From Anaerolineaceae bacterium (lineage in GTDB: Bacteria > Chloroflexota > Anaerolineae > Anaerolineales > Villigracilaceae), in NCBI GenBank assembly GCA_009885445.1, contig VFKQ01000029.1, forward strand, positions 1 through 12,794: a DNA stretch of 12,794 nucleotides, read 5' to 3'. Shown in pieces: positions 1 through 7,031 of this stretch (positions are counted from its first letter, which is position 1; every line of letters begins with the position of its first letter). The position numbers and the translations under genes were made by a program. The notes beneath the pieces are model-generated. The model did no database searches. It worked only from the letters and a program-made list of their open reading frames with translations, and was not told the DNA's origin.

Positions 1-1170
1 AAAGAAATTATTGGCGGAAAATTAAACGGCGAGTTTGTGGTGGACGTGATTCAAGGCGGCGCGGGCACTTCGACGAACATGAACGCCAACGAAGTGATCG
101 CCAATCGCGCGCTCGAATTACTTGGCTTTGCGCGCGGCGATTATAAAAAATTACATCCGCTTGAAGATGTAAACATGAGTCAAAGCACCAACGACGTGTA
201 TCCCACGGCGCTGAAGCTGGCTCTACATTTCGAGATCGACGAACTAATCGAAGCTATGGGCATACTCAAAGATGCGTTTGCCGCGAAGGCTGAAGAATTT
301 AAAGACATTTTAAAAATGGGGCGCACGCAATTGCAAGACGCGGTGCCGATGACCCTCGGGCAGGAATTCAGCACATATGCCGTAATGTTAGATGAAGACC
401 AGCAACGCCTGCGTGAAGCGGCCTTGTTGATTCACGAAATCAATCTGGGCGCGACGGCGATTGGTACGGGCATTAACACGCATCCCGATTACGCGGCCAC
501 GGCGCGCAAACATCTCAGCGAAGTGACGGGCATCGCCTACATCACGGCTGGCAATCTCGTGGAGGCCACGCAAGACGCGGGCGCATTTGTGCAACTCTCG
601 GGGGTGCTCAAGCGCGTGGCGGTCAAGCTCTCAAAAATCTGCAACGACCTACGCCTGCTTTCGTCGGGTCCGCGCACGGGACTCGGCGAAATTAATTTGC
701 CGGCGGTACAAGCCGGGTCGAGCATCATGCCCGGCAAGGTGAACCCGGTGATTCCTGAAGTGGTCAACCAGATTGCCTTTCTGGTCATCGGCAACGATGT
801 GACCGTCTCCTTCGCCGCCGAGGGCGGACAGTTACAATTGAACGCATTCGAGCCGATCATCGCGCACAGTCTATTTGACAGTTTGATATATTTGCGTCAA
901 GGTTGTCTCACGCTGGCCGAGCGTTGCGTAAAGGGCATCACGGCCAATCGCGAGCACATTAGCGAATTGCTGAACAACTCCATTGGAATCGTGACCGCGC
1001 TCAACCCGTTCATTGGTTACGAGAATTCGTCCGCAGTGGCGAAGGAAGCTTACGCCACAGGCAAAAGCGTGCGCGAAATTGTGATCGCCAAAGGCTTGCT
1101 CACGCAAGCACAGTTGGATGATATTCTTAAACCAGAAGTTTTGACTCAACCACGTTTCATCAAGAAATAA
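1..1170 (+). CDS. aspA: Aspartate ammonia-lyase, 5'-truncated
   Basis: This enzyme reversibly deaminates L-aspartate to fumarate and ammonia in the cytoplasm. The reading frame is open from base 1, so the true start lies upstream; 389 residues are visible against about 470 for the family, leaving roughly 80 N-terminal residues missing. Visible landmarks are QGGAGTSTNMNANEV near the left end, GRTQLQDAVPMTLGQEF in the middle, and the superfamily signature GSSIMPGKVNP at visible residues 239-249, whose flexible loop carries the catalytic serine. The following residues (PEVVNQ, then VIGND and EGGQLQLN) fit aspartase better than fumarase C, which shares the fold. The GTG at position 37 is an internal Val codon, not a start. 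The MoxR gene follows after 8 bases, which suggests co-transcription. Identification is firm at family level; aspartase over fumarase is a judgement from the residues around the signature. Confidence 0.92.
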   Translation, partial: KEIIGGKLNGEFVVDVIQGGAGTSTNMNANEVIANRALELLGFARGDYKKLHPLEDVNMSQSTNDVYPTALKLALHFEIDELIEAMGILKDAFAAKAEEFKDILKMGRTQLQDAVPMTLGQEFSTYAVMLDEDQQRLREAALLIHEINLGATAIGTGINTHPDYAATARKHLSEVTGIAYITAGNLVEATQDAGAFVQLSGVLKRVAVKLSKICNDLRLLSSGPRTGLGEINLPAVQAGSSIMPGKVNPVIPEVVNQIAFLVIGNDVTVSFAAEGGQLQLNAFEPIIAHSLFDSLIYLRQGCLTLAERCVKGITANREHISELLNNSIGIVTALNPFIGYENSSAVAKEAYATGKSVREIVIAKGLLTQAQLDDILKPEVLTQPRFIKK

Positions 1171-1173
1171 AGG
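1169..1173 (+). promoter_or_regulatory. Ribosome binding site of the MoxR gene, overlapping the aspA stop
   Basis: AAAGG begins inside the aspA TAA stop and lies 5 bases before the ATG at 1179. The overlap suggests translational coupling between aspA and the ATPase gene. Confidence 0.6.
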
Positions 1174-1178
1174 TTCCG

Positions 1179-2144
1179 ATGACAAATCTTTTCGAATCAA
1201 CTGCCAGCGTAAAAAGCGAACTCAATCGCCAAAAATATATTGCCTCGGGCGAGATCGCCACCATCGTGTATCTCGCGCAGAAATTGGGCAAGCCGCTGTT
1301 GGCCGAGGGTCCTGCGGGCGTGGGCAAAACTGAATTGGCCAAAGCCCTCGCGGGCGCGACCGGGCGCGAACTCATCCGCTTGCAATGTTATGAGGGGCTG
1401 GACGAGTCGAAGGCGCTGTACGAGTGGGAATATTCGAAGCAGTTGCTGTACACGCAATTGTTGCGCGACAAACTCAACGACACGCTCGGTCAGGCTGGCT
1501 CGCTGGCTGAGGCGGCGGACAAGCTGGCAAAAGAGGAGGATGTTTTCTTCTCGAGTCGCTTTCTATTGCAACGCCCACTCTTGAAAGCCATCTTGAGCGA
1601 GCAACCCACCGTGTTGCTGATTGACGAAATTGACCGCGCCGACGCCGAGTTTGAAGCCTTCCTGTTGGAAATTTTGAGCGACTTTCAAGTCAGCGTCCCC
1701 GAGTTGGGCACACTTGTAGCCAAGCACAAACCGTTTGTCATCCTGACTTCCAACAACACACGCGAACTTTCAGAGGCGCTTAAACGCCGTTGTTTGTACC
1801 TGTTCATTGACTATCCAAATTTGCAGGAGGAGCTGGCCGTGGTGCGGCTCAAAGTGCCCGACCTGAATCCGAAGCTGGCGCAACAGGCCGTGGAATTTGT
1901 GCAGAAACTGCGCAAGGCCGACATGCGCAAGTCGCCTTCGATCAGCGAAACGCTGGATTGGGCAAATGCGCTGGTGGCATTGAACGCGTCCAACCTGGAC
2001 AAGGCCACGCTCGAAGATACGATTTCGGTTTTGCTCAAACACGAAGCCGATTTACAAAAGGCGAAACAACAGTACATCAATCCGCCGCCCCCGCCCCAGC
2101 CAAGGCAAAAACCGGATGAGTTTGGAAGGTTCTCTGGGAATTAG
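1179..2144 (+). CDS. MoxR-family AAA+ ATPase, CoxD-like
   Basis: This is a cytoplasmic AAA+ ATPase of the MoxR/CoxD group, which uses ATP to remodel or mature partner proteins, usually with a von Willebrand factor A protein. It has Walker A GPAGVGKT (residues 44-51), Walker B VLLIDEID (145-152), the sensor-1 Asn pair in LTSNN (192-193) and an ALKRRCLYLFIDYP stretch with arginines in the expected finger region. IRLQCYEGLDESKALYEWEY and the later DFQVSVPELGT segment are typical of the CoxD branch. At 321 residues it is full length; the tail is Pro-rich (five prolines in a row) and probably disordered. The likely partner is the CoxE-like VWA protein at 5520-6896, which here is not adjacent. No CO dehydrogenase gene is in view, so a role in that enzyme is not supported. 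Confidence 0.9.
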   Translation: MTNLFESTASVKSELNRQKYIASGEIATIVYLAQKLGKPLLAEGPAGVGKTELAKALAGATGRELIRLQCYEGLDESKALYEWEYSKQLLYTQLLRDKLNDTLGQAGSLAEAADKLAKEEDVFFSSRFLLQRPLLKAILSEQPTVLLIDEIDRADAEFEAFLLEILSDFQVSVPELGTLVAKHKPFVILTSNNTRELSEALKRRCLYLFIDYPNLQEELAVVRLKVPDLNPKLAQQAVEFVQKLRKADMRKSPSISETLDWANALVALNASNLDKATLEDTISVLLKHEADLQKAKQQYINPPPPPQPRQKPDEFGRFSGN

Positions 2145-2199
2145 CCTGATGGCACGAAAATAATTTGAACATAAAAGCCGCATGGCGTATATAATACCC

Positions 2200-2251
2200 A
2201 CGGTCAAAAAATGCGCTTTCCGGCTTCTGAAAGAGCGCATTTTTTGACCGT
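2200..2251. terminator. Long hairpin, probable bidirectional terminator
   Basis: Arms of 17 bases (2200-2216 and 2235-2251) are perfectly complementary. The inner TTTC/GAAA pairs (2217-2220 with 2229-2232) extend the stem past a two-base bulge. The GC-rich core is flanked by A6 on the left (2206-2211) and T6 on the right (2240-2245), as in bidirectional intrinsic terminators. It lies just after the MoxR gene, so it probably ends the aspA-moxR transcript. Weaker complementarity (ATACCCA against TGGGTAT) continues outward to about 2191 and 2262. Confidence 0.6.
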
Positions 2252-2257
2252 GCTGGG

Positions 2258-2263
2258 TATAAT
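2258..2263 (+). promoter_or_regulatory. Putative -10 box for the kinase gene
   Basis: A consensus TATAAT lies 45 bases before the kinase ATG, immediately after the terminator hairpin. Transcription would start near 2270, giving a leader of about 40 bases. No good -35 hexamer is found at 16-18 bases, because that space is taken by the hairpin's right arm, so the call rests on the -10 box and position. Confidence 0.4.
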
Positions 2264-2308
2264 TGCGACCATTCAGGCGACATAAAATTTGCACTAAGAG
2301 GAATATCT

Positions 2309-4210
2309 ATGGCAGGATTGATCGGCCAAAATTTTGGGCGTTATAAAATTCTTGAACTGCTGGGCGAGGGCGGCATGGCCACAGTTTACAAGGCCCATGA
2401 CTCGCGCCTCGAGCGCGAGGTGGCGATTAAGGTAATTCGCCGCGATGCTTTCCCCGCCGAAGAAACCGACATGTTGCTCAAACGCTTCGAGCGCGAAGCC
2501 AAGTTTTTAGGGCGGCTTTCACACCCAAATATCGTCGGCGTGATTGATTATGGCGAACATGAGGATCAGCCTTATCTGGTGATGGTCTATGTGCCGGGCG
2601 GCACACTCAAACAAAAACTGGGCAATCCGATTCCGTGGCGCGAGGCGGTGCGCATGGTCTTGCCGATTGCGCGCGCGCTCGAATATGTCCACGACCAGGG
2701 CATCATTAATCGTGACGTAAAACCCTCCAACGTTTTGTTGACCGAAAAAGGCCAACCCATGCTGTCCGATTTTGGTTTGGTGAAATTATTTAGCGAGGGC
2801 AAAAAAGCCGAAGGCGGCATGAGTCTCACGGGTTCGGGCATGGGCATCGGCACGCCCGACTACATGGCCCCCGAACAGTGGACCGGCGACGCCACGGCAT
2901 TGTCAGATTTGTATTCGCTGGGCGTGGTGCTCTATGAAATGATCACCAGCTTCAGACCCTACACCGCCGATACACCGGCGGGCATTTTACTTAAGCAGGC
3001 CATCGAATCTTTACCACTGCCAAAACAATATGTGCCCGACCTGCCGCAGGATGTCGAATCTGTTTTGCTAAAAGTGCTGGCCAAAGATCCGAAAGATCGT
3101 TACGCCAGTGTGCATGCCTTCGCCAATGAGCTGGAAGAATTGCTGGCCGGCCACAGCGTTACAGCGGCGACGATTTCACCCGAGAAGTTGCGTCAGCAGA
3201 TGACGGGCATCGCCTCGAAGGGGCAACCCGCCTCGAGCGCGGACCCGAAGCGGGTTGAGTCAAAAAAGGGCGTTTCGCTCCCCGTCATCGGGTTCGGCGC
3301 GTTGATCGCATTGGTCATCAGCGGCGGCGTGTGGTTTGCATCCAACGGCGCATTTGCTCCAGCGGCGGCCACACAATCTCCGTCGCCCTCCGCAACGACG
3401 GCCATTGAATCGACGTACACGCCCGCGCCCAGCGCCTCGCCCACCCGTGCGCCCAGCGACACGCCGCCTCCCACGCAAACCTCCATCCCGAGTGAAATCA
3501 GGGACGGAAAAAATATTTCGATGCGCTTGATTCCTGGCGGCGAGTTTACGATGGGCAGTAATGATACCGGCGACCCCAACTCGCGCCCGGCACATACGGC
3601 GAGCGTGGACGCGTTTTACATTGACACTTACGAAGCCACCAACGAACAATTCAGCGCCTGCGTGTTTGCCGTTGAATGCCGCAGACCGTTGCAGACTGGC
3701 TCGGCCACGCGTACATCGTATTACACCAGCCCGGTCTTTGAGAATTTTCCGGCCATCTTTGTAGATTGGAAAATGGCAAATCAATATTGCACCTGGCGTG
3801 GCGCGCGCCTGCCGACCGAGGCCGAATGGGAAAAGGCGGCGCGCGGAACAGACGCGCGTTTGTATCCGTGGGGCAACGACGATCCCAGTTGCAACTTTGC
3901 GAACCTGCCTGGTTGTGTTGGCGACACCACCGCCGTGGATCAATACGACACGGGCGTTAGCATTTACGGCGTATTTGGCATGGCCGGAAATGTTTGGGAA
4001 TGGACCAGCAGTTCGTTCAAGCGCTACCCATACGATGCTGGCGATGGACGTGAGGATCTAACAGTGCCGGGTGAGCGCATTGCGCGCGGCGGCTCATGGC
4101 ATATTTTTGGCGGTAACAGCGGCAATGCGCGCACCGATACGCGCCTGAAACTTGCCTGGAATTACAACGGCGCTTATGTTGGAATTCGTTGCGCCCTCAG
4201 CGCTCCCTAA
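2309..4210 (+). CDS. Transmembrane Ser/Thr protein kinase with C-terminal FGE/SUMF-like domain
   Basis: A 633-residue protein. The Hanks-type kinase domain (about 12-275) has the Gly loop GEGGMATV (19-26), the VAIK lysine (Lys41), a catalytic loop NRDVKPSN (134-141, Asp136), DFG (154-156) and APE (187-189). The usual HRD histidine is Asn here. One membrane helix (about 322-344) is followed by a Pro/Thr/Ser-rich linker and a formylglycine-generating-enzyme/sulfatase-modifying-factor fold (405-633), shown by MRLIPGGEFTMGS, ARLPTEAEWEKAARG, YPWGND, GMAGNVWEWTSS and IARGGSW. By topology the kinase is cytoplasmic and the FGE-like domain extracytoplasmic. After RGGSW there are no cysteines before the final GIRC, so the two copper-binding cysteines of aerobic FGE are missing. 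A ligand-binding or scaffold role is more likely than formylglycine synthesis (inference). AGAGGA at 2297-2302 sits 6 bases before the ATG. Confidence 0.92.
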   Translation: MAGLIGQNFGRYKILELLGEGGMATVYKAHDSRLEREVAIKVIRRDAFPAEETDMLLKRFEREAKFLGRLSHPNIVGVIDYGEHEDQPYLVMVYVPGGTLKQKLGNPIPWREAVRMVLPIARALEYVHDQGIINRDVKPSNVLLTEKGQPMLSDFGLVKLFSEGKKAEGGMSLTGSGMGIGTPDYMAPEQWTGDATALSDLYSLGVVLYEMITSFRPYTADTPAGILLKQAIESLPLPKQYVPDLPQDVESVLLKVLAKDPKDRYASVHAFANELEELLAGHSVTAATISPEKLRQQMTGIASKGQPASSADPKRVESKKGVSLPVIGFGALIALVISGGVWFASNGAFAPAAATQSPSPSATTAIESTYTPAPSASPTRAPSDTPPPTQTSIPSEIRDGKNISMRLIPGGEFTMGSNDTGDPNSRPAHTASVDAFYIDTYEATNEQFSACVFAVECRRPLQTGSATRTSYYTSPVFENFPAIFVDWKMANQYCTWRGARLPTEAEWEKAARGTDARLYPWGNDDPSCNFANLPGCVGDTTAVDQYDTGVSIYGVFGMAGNVWEWTSSSFKRYPYDAGDGREDLTVPGERIARGGSWHIFGGNSGNARTDTRLKLAWNYNGAYVGIRCALSAP

Positions 4211-4244
4211 CAGAGCGTTTCTTAACTCAAATTTTATGTAACGT

Positions 4245-4355
4245 CTAATGTGAAATAAGTTCAAGGCATAAACGCCAATAGCGCGAACACTTGCACCTGG
4301 CGCAAGTGCAGGTGTTCGCGCTAAAGAACGGTTCTGGTTTTTGATTTCACATCAG
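4245..4355. repeat. Nested inverted-repeat element in the kinase-lipoprotein spacer
   Basis: The outer arms (4245-4258 and 4342-4355) match at 12 of 14 positions when one is inverted, with the perfect core ATGTGAAAT/ATTTCACAT. The inner hairpin (4280-4322) has two 17-base arms that pair completely with one G-T wobble, around a 9-base loop. The spacing between outer and inner arms is nearly equal (21 and 19 bases). No T tract follows directly, so it is not a standard terminator. It could be a small non-autonomous mobile element, a REP-like repeat or a structured RNA. The rest of this 264-base spacer holds only the upstream region of the next gene. Confidence 0.55.
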
Positions 4356-4461
4356 GCGTATGCAGGAAAAGAACATCCACTTTTAATGGTTTTTTCTGTG
4401 TCTTCTTTGCGATCTTTATAACCCTGCGGGCTGTGTGAAAAGCGCTTAAGCAGCAGTTTCT

Positions 4462-4469
4462 AAAAGGTG
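4462..4469 (+). promoter_or_regulatory. Ribosome binding site of the first lipoprotein
   Basis: AAAAGGTG lies 5 bases before the ATG at 4475 and supports that start. A weak TATAAC at 4417-4422 might be a -10 box, but no convincing -35 was found. Confidence 0.5.
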
Positions 4470-4474
4470 TCAAT

Positions 4475-5470
4475 ATGAAATATCCCATCATTAATTTTTC
4501 ACTTGCACTCATTATCGCGCTCAGCGTAACGGCCTGCAAACCGAGGGCGATCGTTCCGCATGTTCAGCCCACGTTGACGCCAGCCGCGCCCACGTTAACA
4601 GCGCCGCCCAGCGCCACACTTGCGCCCAGCTTAACGCCCACGTTCACGCCGATTCCGAGCGCCACCATCGCCTTGCCCACAGCCACCATCACCATTTCGC
4701 ACTTGCTGACTCCAGCAACGGATGTCAAGATGGGCGACCTGGTCCACGATGCCACCTCGGTGGATACGGCTGGCGAAAAACGCGCGCCGTATGGCGACTC
4801 GTATCAGATTAATCTCTTCGAGCGTCCCTTCCTGCAAGATATGAGCTATGTGGCCGACCTGGATATCGCCAGTTACAACCTCGGCAAAGACGAAAAGTTT
4901 TATTACGTCTCCATTGAGTTGGTCGGCACGAACCCAAATAATTCGCTGGGAATTAATTACGCCGTCGAACTCGACACCGACGCAGACGGCTTCGGCGATC
5001 TGGTCGTTGCCGCGCATCCGCCCTACAGCGCAGACTGGACGGCCACCAATGTGCAAGTGGCACAGGATATTAATCACGACACCGGCGGACTCTCCGGCGA
5101 ACGCTCAGACGCGCCCCTGCCGGGTGACGGTTACGAGACGCTTCTCTTCGACGGTGGAATCGGTCTCGGCGACGACCCTGACCTGGCCTGGGTGCGCATC
5201 AGCGCCGGTAACAAGGCCACCGTCCAATTTGCGTTCAAGCGCGCGCTGGCCGAGGATCGCTTCATGCTCGGCGTGCTGGCGGACGCTGGCCCCAAAAGTA
5301 TCGCCGACCTGGATTATGCCGACCGCTTTACTGAAGAAGAAGCCGGGTCGCCCGAGGCTGGCGAAGATTTTTACCCGCTGAAATTACTCTTTGCTGTCGA
5401 TAATGTCTGCCGTCAGGCTTATGGGTTCGAGGGCACCGGCGAAGAGCCGCAACGTTGTCCGCCGTCGTAA
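4475..5470 (+). CDS. Lipoprotein with Ca-binding-type Asp motif, function unknown
   Basis: A 331-residue envelope lipoprotein. The N terminus has a Lys, a hydrophobic stretch and the lipobox VTAC, with lipidation expected at Cys21. Residues about 25-85 are a Pro/Thr/Ser/Ala-rich linker. The rest is a globular domain containing DTDADGFGD (167-175), an Asp-rich loop like those that bind calcium in EF-hand or thrombospondin-3 repeats. Further Asp-rich segments follow (QDINHDTGG, FDGGIGLGDDPDLAW), as does a C-terminal part with two cysteines (VDNVCRQAYG and QRCPPS) that could form a disulfide. I do not know a named family or function. It lies between the receptor-like kinase and the VWA protein on the same strand, so it may act in the same envelope system, but this is inferred from position only. 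Confidence 0.82.
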   Translation: MKYPIINFSLALIIALSVTACKPRAIVPHVQPTLTPAAPTLTAPPSATLAPSLTPTFTPIPSATIALPTATITISHLLTPATDVKMGDLVHDATSVDTAGEKRAPYGDSYQINLFERPFLQDMSYVADLDIASYNLGKDEKFYYVSIELVGTNPNNSLGINYAVELDTDADGFGDLVVAAHPPYSADWTATNVQVAQDINHDTGGLSGERSDAPLPGDGYETLLFDGGIGLGDDPDLAWVRISAGNKATVQFAFKRALAEDRFMLGVLADAGPKSIADLDYADRFTEEEAGSPEAGEDFYPLKLLFAVDNVCRQAYGFEGTGEEPQRCPPS

Positions 5471-5476
5471 TTATGA

Positions 5477-5509
5477 TTGTAGGGGCACGGCGACGCCGTG
5501 CCCCTACAA
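5477..5509. repeat. Perfect 33-bp palindromic repeat
   Basis: Two 16-base arms (5477-5492 and 5494-5509) are exactly complementary around a single central A. The arms carry GTAGGGGCACGGCG, a motif I recall from dispersed intergenic palindromes in several bacterial groups; this is from memory and not searched. There is no following T tract, so it is not a classical terminator. Its right end runs into the ribosome site of the next gene. Confidence 0.7.
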
Positions 5510-5512
5510 GGA
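5508..5512 (+). promoter_or_regulatory. Ribosome binding site that fixes the VWA gene start
   Basis: AAGGA lies 7 bases before the ATG at 5520. Its first two bases are the last two of the palindrome, so folding of the palindrome could affect ribosome access. This site favours 5520 over the in-frame ATG at 5391. Confidence 0.65.
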
Positions 5513-5519
5513 CAACGCA

Positions 5520-6896
5520 ATGGAATCTCGCATCTTACAATTAATTGCCGCATTGCGCTCGAGCGGAGTGCGCGTTTCGCTGGCGGAATCTGCCGAGGCA
5601 TTTTCGGCTGTGGACTTGATGGGGATTCAAGACCGCGAAGAGTTTCGTTTGTCTCTGCGCGCCACACTCATAAAAAATTTAAAAGATATTCCAACATTTG
5701 AAAAATTGTTCCCATTATTTTTCGGCTCGAGACAGCCGCCGCAGATGGGCGGGAATCCGTCTGACGAGATGACGCCTGAGGAAGCGCGGATGTGGGCTGA
5801 GGCGATGCGTCAGTTTGCGGAGGGACTCCGTCAGCGGATGGAAAGGCTGATGAACGGCGAACCCCTCACAAAGTCCGAGTTGGAGGCGCTGGCCGGGATG
5901 GTGGGATTGAATCAGGCGCAGAGTCTCGAATATAAAAATTGGATGACACAGCGCATGTTGAAAGCCATGTCATTCCCCGAAGTGCAAAAGGCGATGAAGG
6001 AATTGATGGCGCAACTCGCGCAGATGGGCATGAGCCGTGAGCGCATCCAAGAGATTCGCGAGATGATTCAGCAAAACATGCAGGGCATGCAGGAGCAGAT
6101 ACAACAATTTGCGGGCCAGCGCATTGCCGAAAATTTGAGCGAGCGGCCGCGCTCCGATAATATCGACAGCCTGATGAACCGTCCGTTTGAAATGCTTTCA
6201 GACGCCGATAAAAAACTTTTGCAACGCGAAGTGAAAAGACTCGCCGCCGCCTTGCGCACGCGCATTGCCCTGCGACAGAAACGCGCCAAGAATGGACAGA
6301 TGGACCCCAAGGCCACCATCCGCGCGAATTTAAAATATCACGGCGTGCCGATGGAGATTAAACATAAAAATCGCGTGAGCAAACCGAAGATCGTGGTGAT
6401 TTGCGACGTGAGTACTTCGATGCGCTTTTGTTCGGAGTTGATGTTGAGTTTTCTTTTTGCCCTGCAAGGACAAGTGCGCAAGACGCACGCCTTCGCGTTC
6501 ATTGATCATCTCGAATCGATCTCGGAGGATTTCAGCGGCGCGGACGCAGACGAAGCGATCGTTTCTGTTTTGCGGCGCATGCCCAGCGGACATTACAACA
6601 CCGATCTGGGTTGGTCACTGAACGATTTTCAAAACGAATATCTCGACACACTCAACAGCGGCACGACCCTGCTCATCGTCGGCGATGGGCGCAATAATTA
6701 TTTCGATCCGCGCCTTGATATTTTTTCCGTGATGGCGCGGCGCGCCACGCGCACAATTTGGTTGAACCCTGAACCCGTCACGATGTGGCACGGCGACAGC
6801 GATATGCCCAAGTACGCGCCGCTGTGTAGTAATGTGTTGAAGGTGGGCAACTTAAGGGAACTGGCTGATGCGGTGGATGAATTGATGACCACATAA
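5520..6896 (+). CDS. CoxE-like von Willebrand factor A domain protein
   Basis: A 458-residue cytoplasmic protein of the CoxE-like VWA family, the usual partner of CoxD/MoxR ATPases. The N-terminal helical part (RSSGVRVSLAESAEAF, then FRLSLRATLIKN and FEKLFPLFF) is typical of the family. Residues about 84-205 are a Met- and Gln-rich, probably helical or coiled-coil segment. The C-terminal VWA domain has an intact metal-ion site: DVSTSM (Asp296, Ser298, Ser300), Thr361 in NTDLGWS and Asp389 in VGDGRN. The start at 5520 is chosen because of the ribosome site and because the 43 codons upstream in frame would run through the preceding gene's end and the palindrome. The related MoxR gene lies 3.4 kb upstream rather than next door. 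Target protein unknown. Confidence 0.88.
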   Translation: MESRILQLIAALRSSGVRVSLAESAEAFSAVDLMGIQDREEFRLSLRATLIKNLKDIPTFEKLFPLFFGSRQPPQMGGNPSDEMTPEEARMWAEAMRQFAEGLRQRMERLMNGEPLTKSELEALAGMVGLNQAQSLEYKNWMTQRMLKAMSFPEVQKAMKELMAQLAQMGMSRERIQEIREMIQQNMQGMQEQIQQFAGQRIAENLSERPRSDNIDSLMNRPFEMLSDADKKLLQREVKRLAAALRTRIALRQKRAKNGQMDPKATIRANLKYHGVPMEIKHKNRVSKPKIVVICDVSTSMRFCSELMLSFLFALQGQVRKTHAFAFIDHLESISEDFSGADADEAIVSVLRRMPSGHYNTDLGWSLNDFQNEYLDTLNSGTTLLIVGDGRNNYFDPRLDIFSVMARRATRTIWLNPEPVTMWHGDSDMPKYAPLCSNVLKVGNLRELADAVDELMTT

Positions 6897-6947
6897 TTCA
6901 GGCACAAGGCCAAGCCCAAAAAAGACCCAACCGAGCAAATGTTTTAG

Positions 6948-7004
6948 CCACGGATCCTTCGGCGGATTGTCACAGATTTCGAGTCAATCAGTGGAAATCC
7001 GTGG
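6948..7004. repeat. Degenerate inverted repeat in the VWA-lipoprotein spacer
   Basis: CCACGGAT (6948-6955) and ATCCGTGG (6997-7004) are perfectly complementary, with a nested GATTG/CAATC pair (6965-6969 and 6985-6989). The interior has repeated words of the CACAGATTTC type and looks decayed. It may be an old copy of a dispersed intergenic repeat. The rest of the spacer, 6897-6947, shows nothing recognisable. Confidence 0.45.
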
Positions 7005-7023
7005 CAAAGAAAAAATTATGCAC

Positions 7024-7028
7024 GAGGA
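7024..7028 (+). promoter_or_regulatory. Ribosome binding site of the second lipoprotein
   Basis: GAGGA lies only 3 bases before the ATG at 7032, closer than usual but purine-rich and well matched. It supports this start. Confidence 0.45.
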
Positions 7029-7031
7029 TTA

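Noticed and set aside
3260..3943. Opposite-strand frame of 227 codons inside the kinase-FGE gene
   Set aside because: It is Arg-rich antisense of a strongly supported coding region, with no recognisable motif.
4321..4539. Small - strand gene in the kinase-lipoprotein spacer
   Set aside because: It overlaps the lipoprotein signal sequence and part of the inverted repeat, with no ribosome site or recognisable protein features.
5477..5509. Intrinsic terminator for the first lipoprotein gene
   Set aside because: The hairpin is strong but no T tract follows, and it abuts the next gene's ribosome site.
5391..5519. Longer N terminus for the VWA protein starting at 5391
   Set aside because: It overlaps the end of the lipoprotein gene, reads through a perfect palindrome, and lacks a ribosome site; ATG 5520 has AAGGA at the right distance.
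1179..6896. Carbon monoxide dehydrogenase maturation cluster
   Set aside because: Only CoxD- and CoxE-like proteins are present; no large, medium or small CO dehydrogenase subunit is encoded here, and these families serve other targets too.
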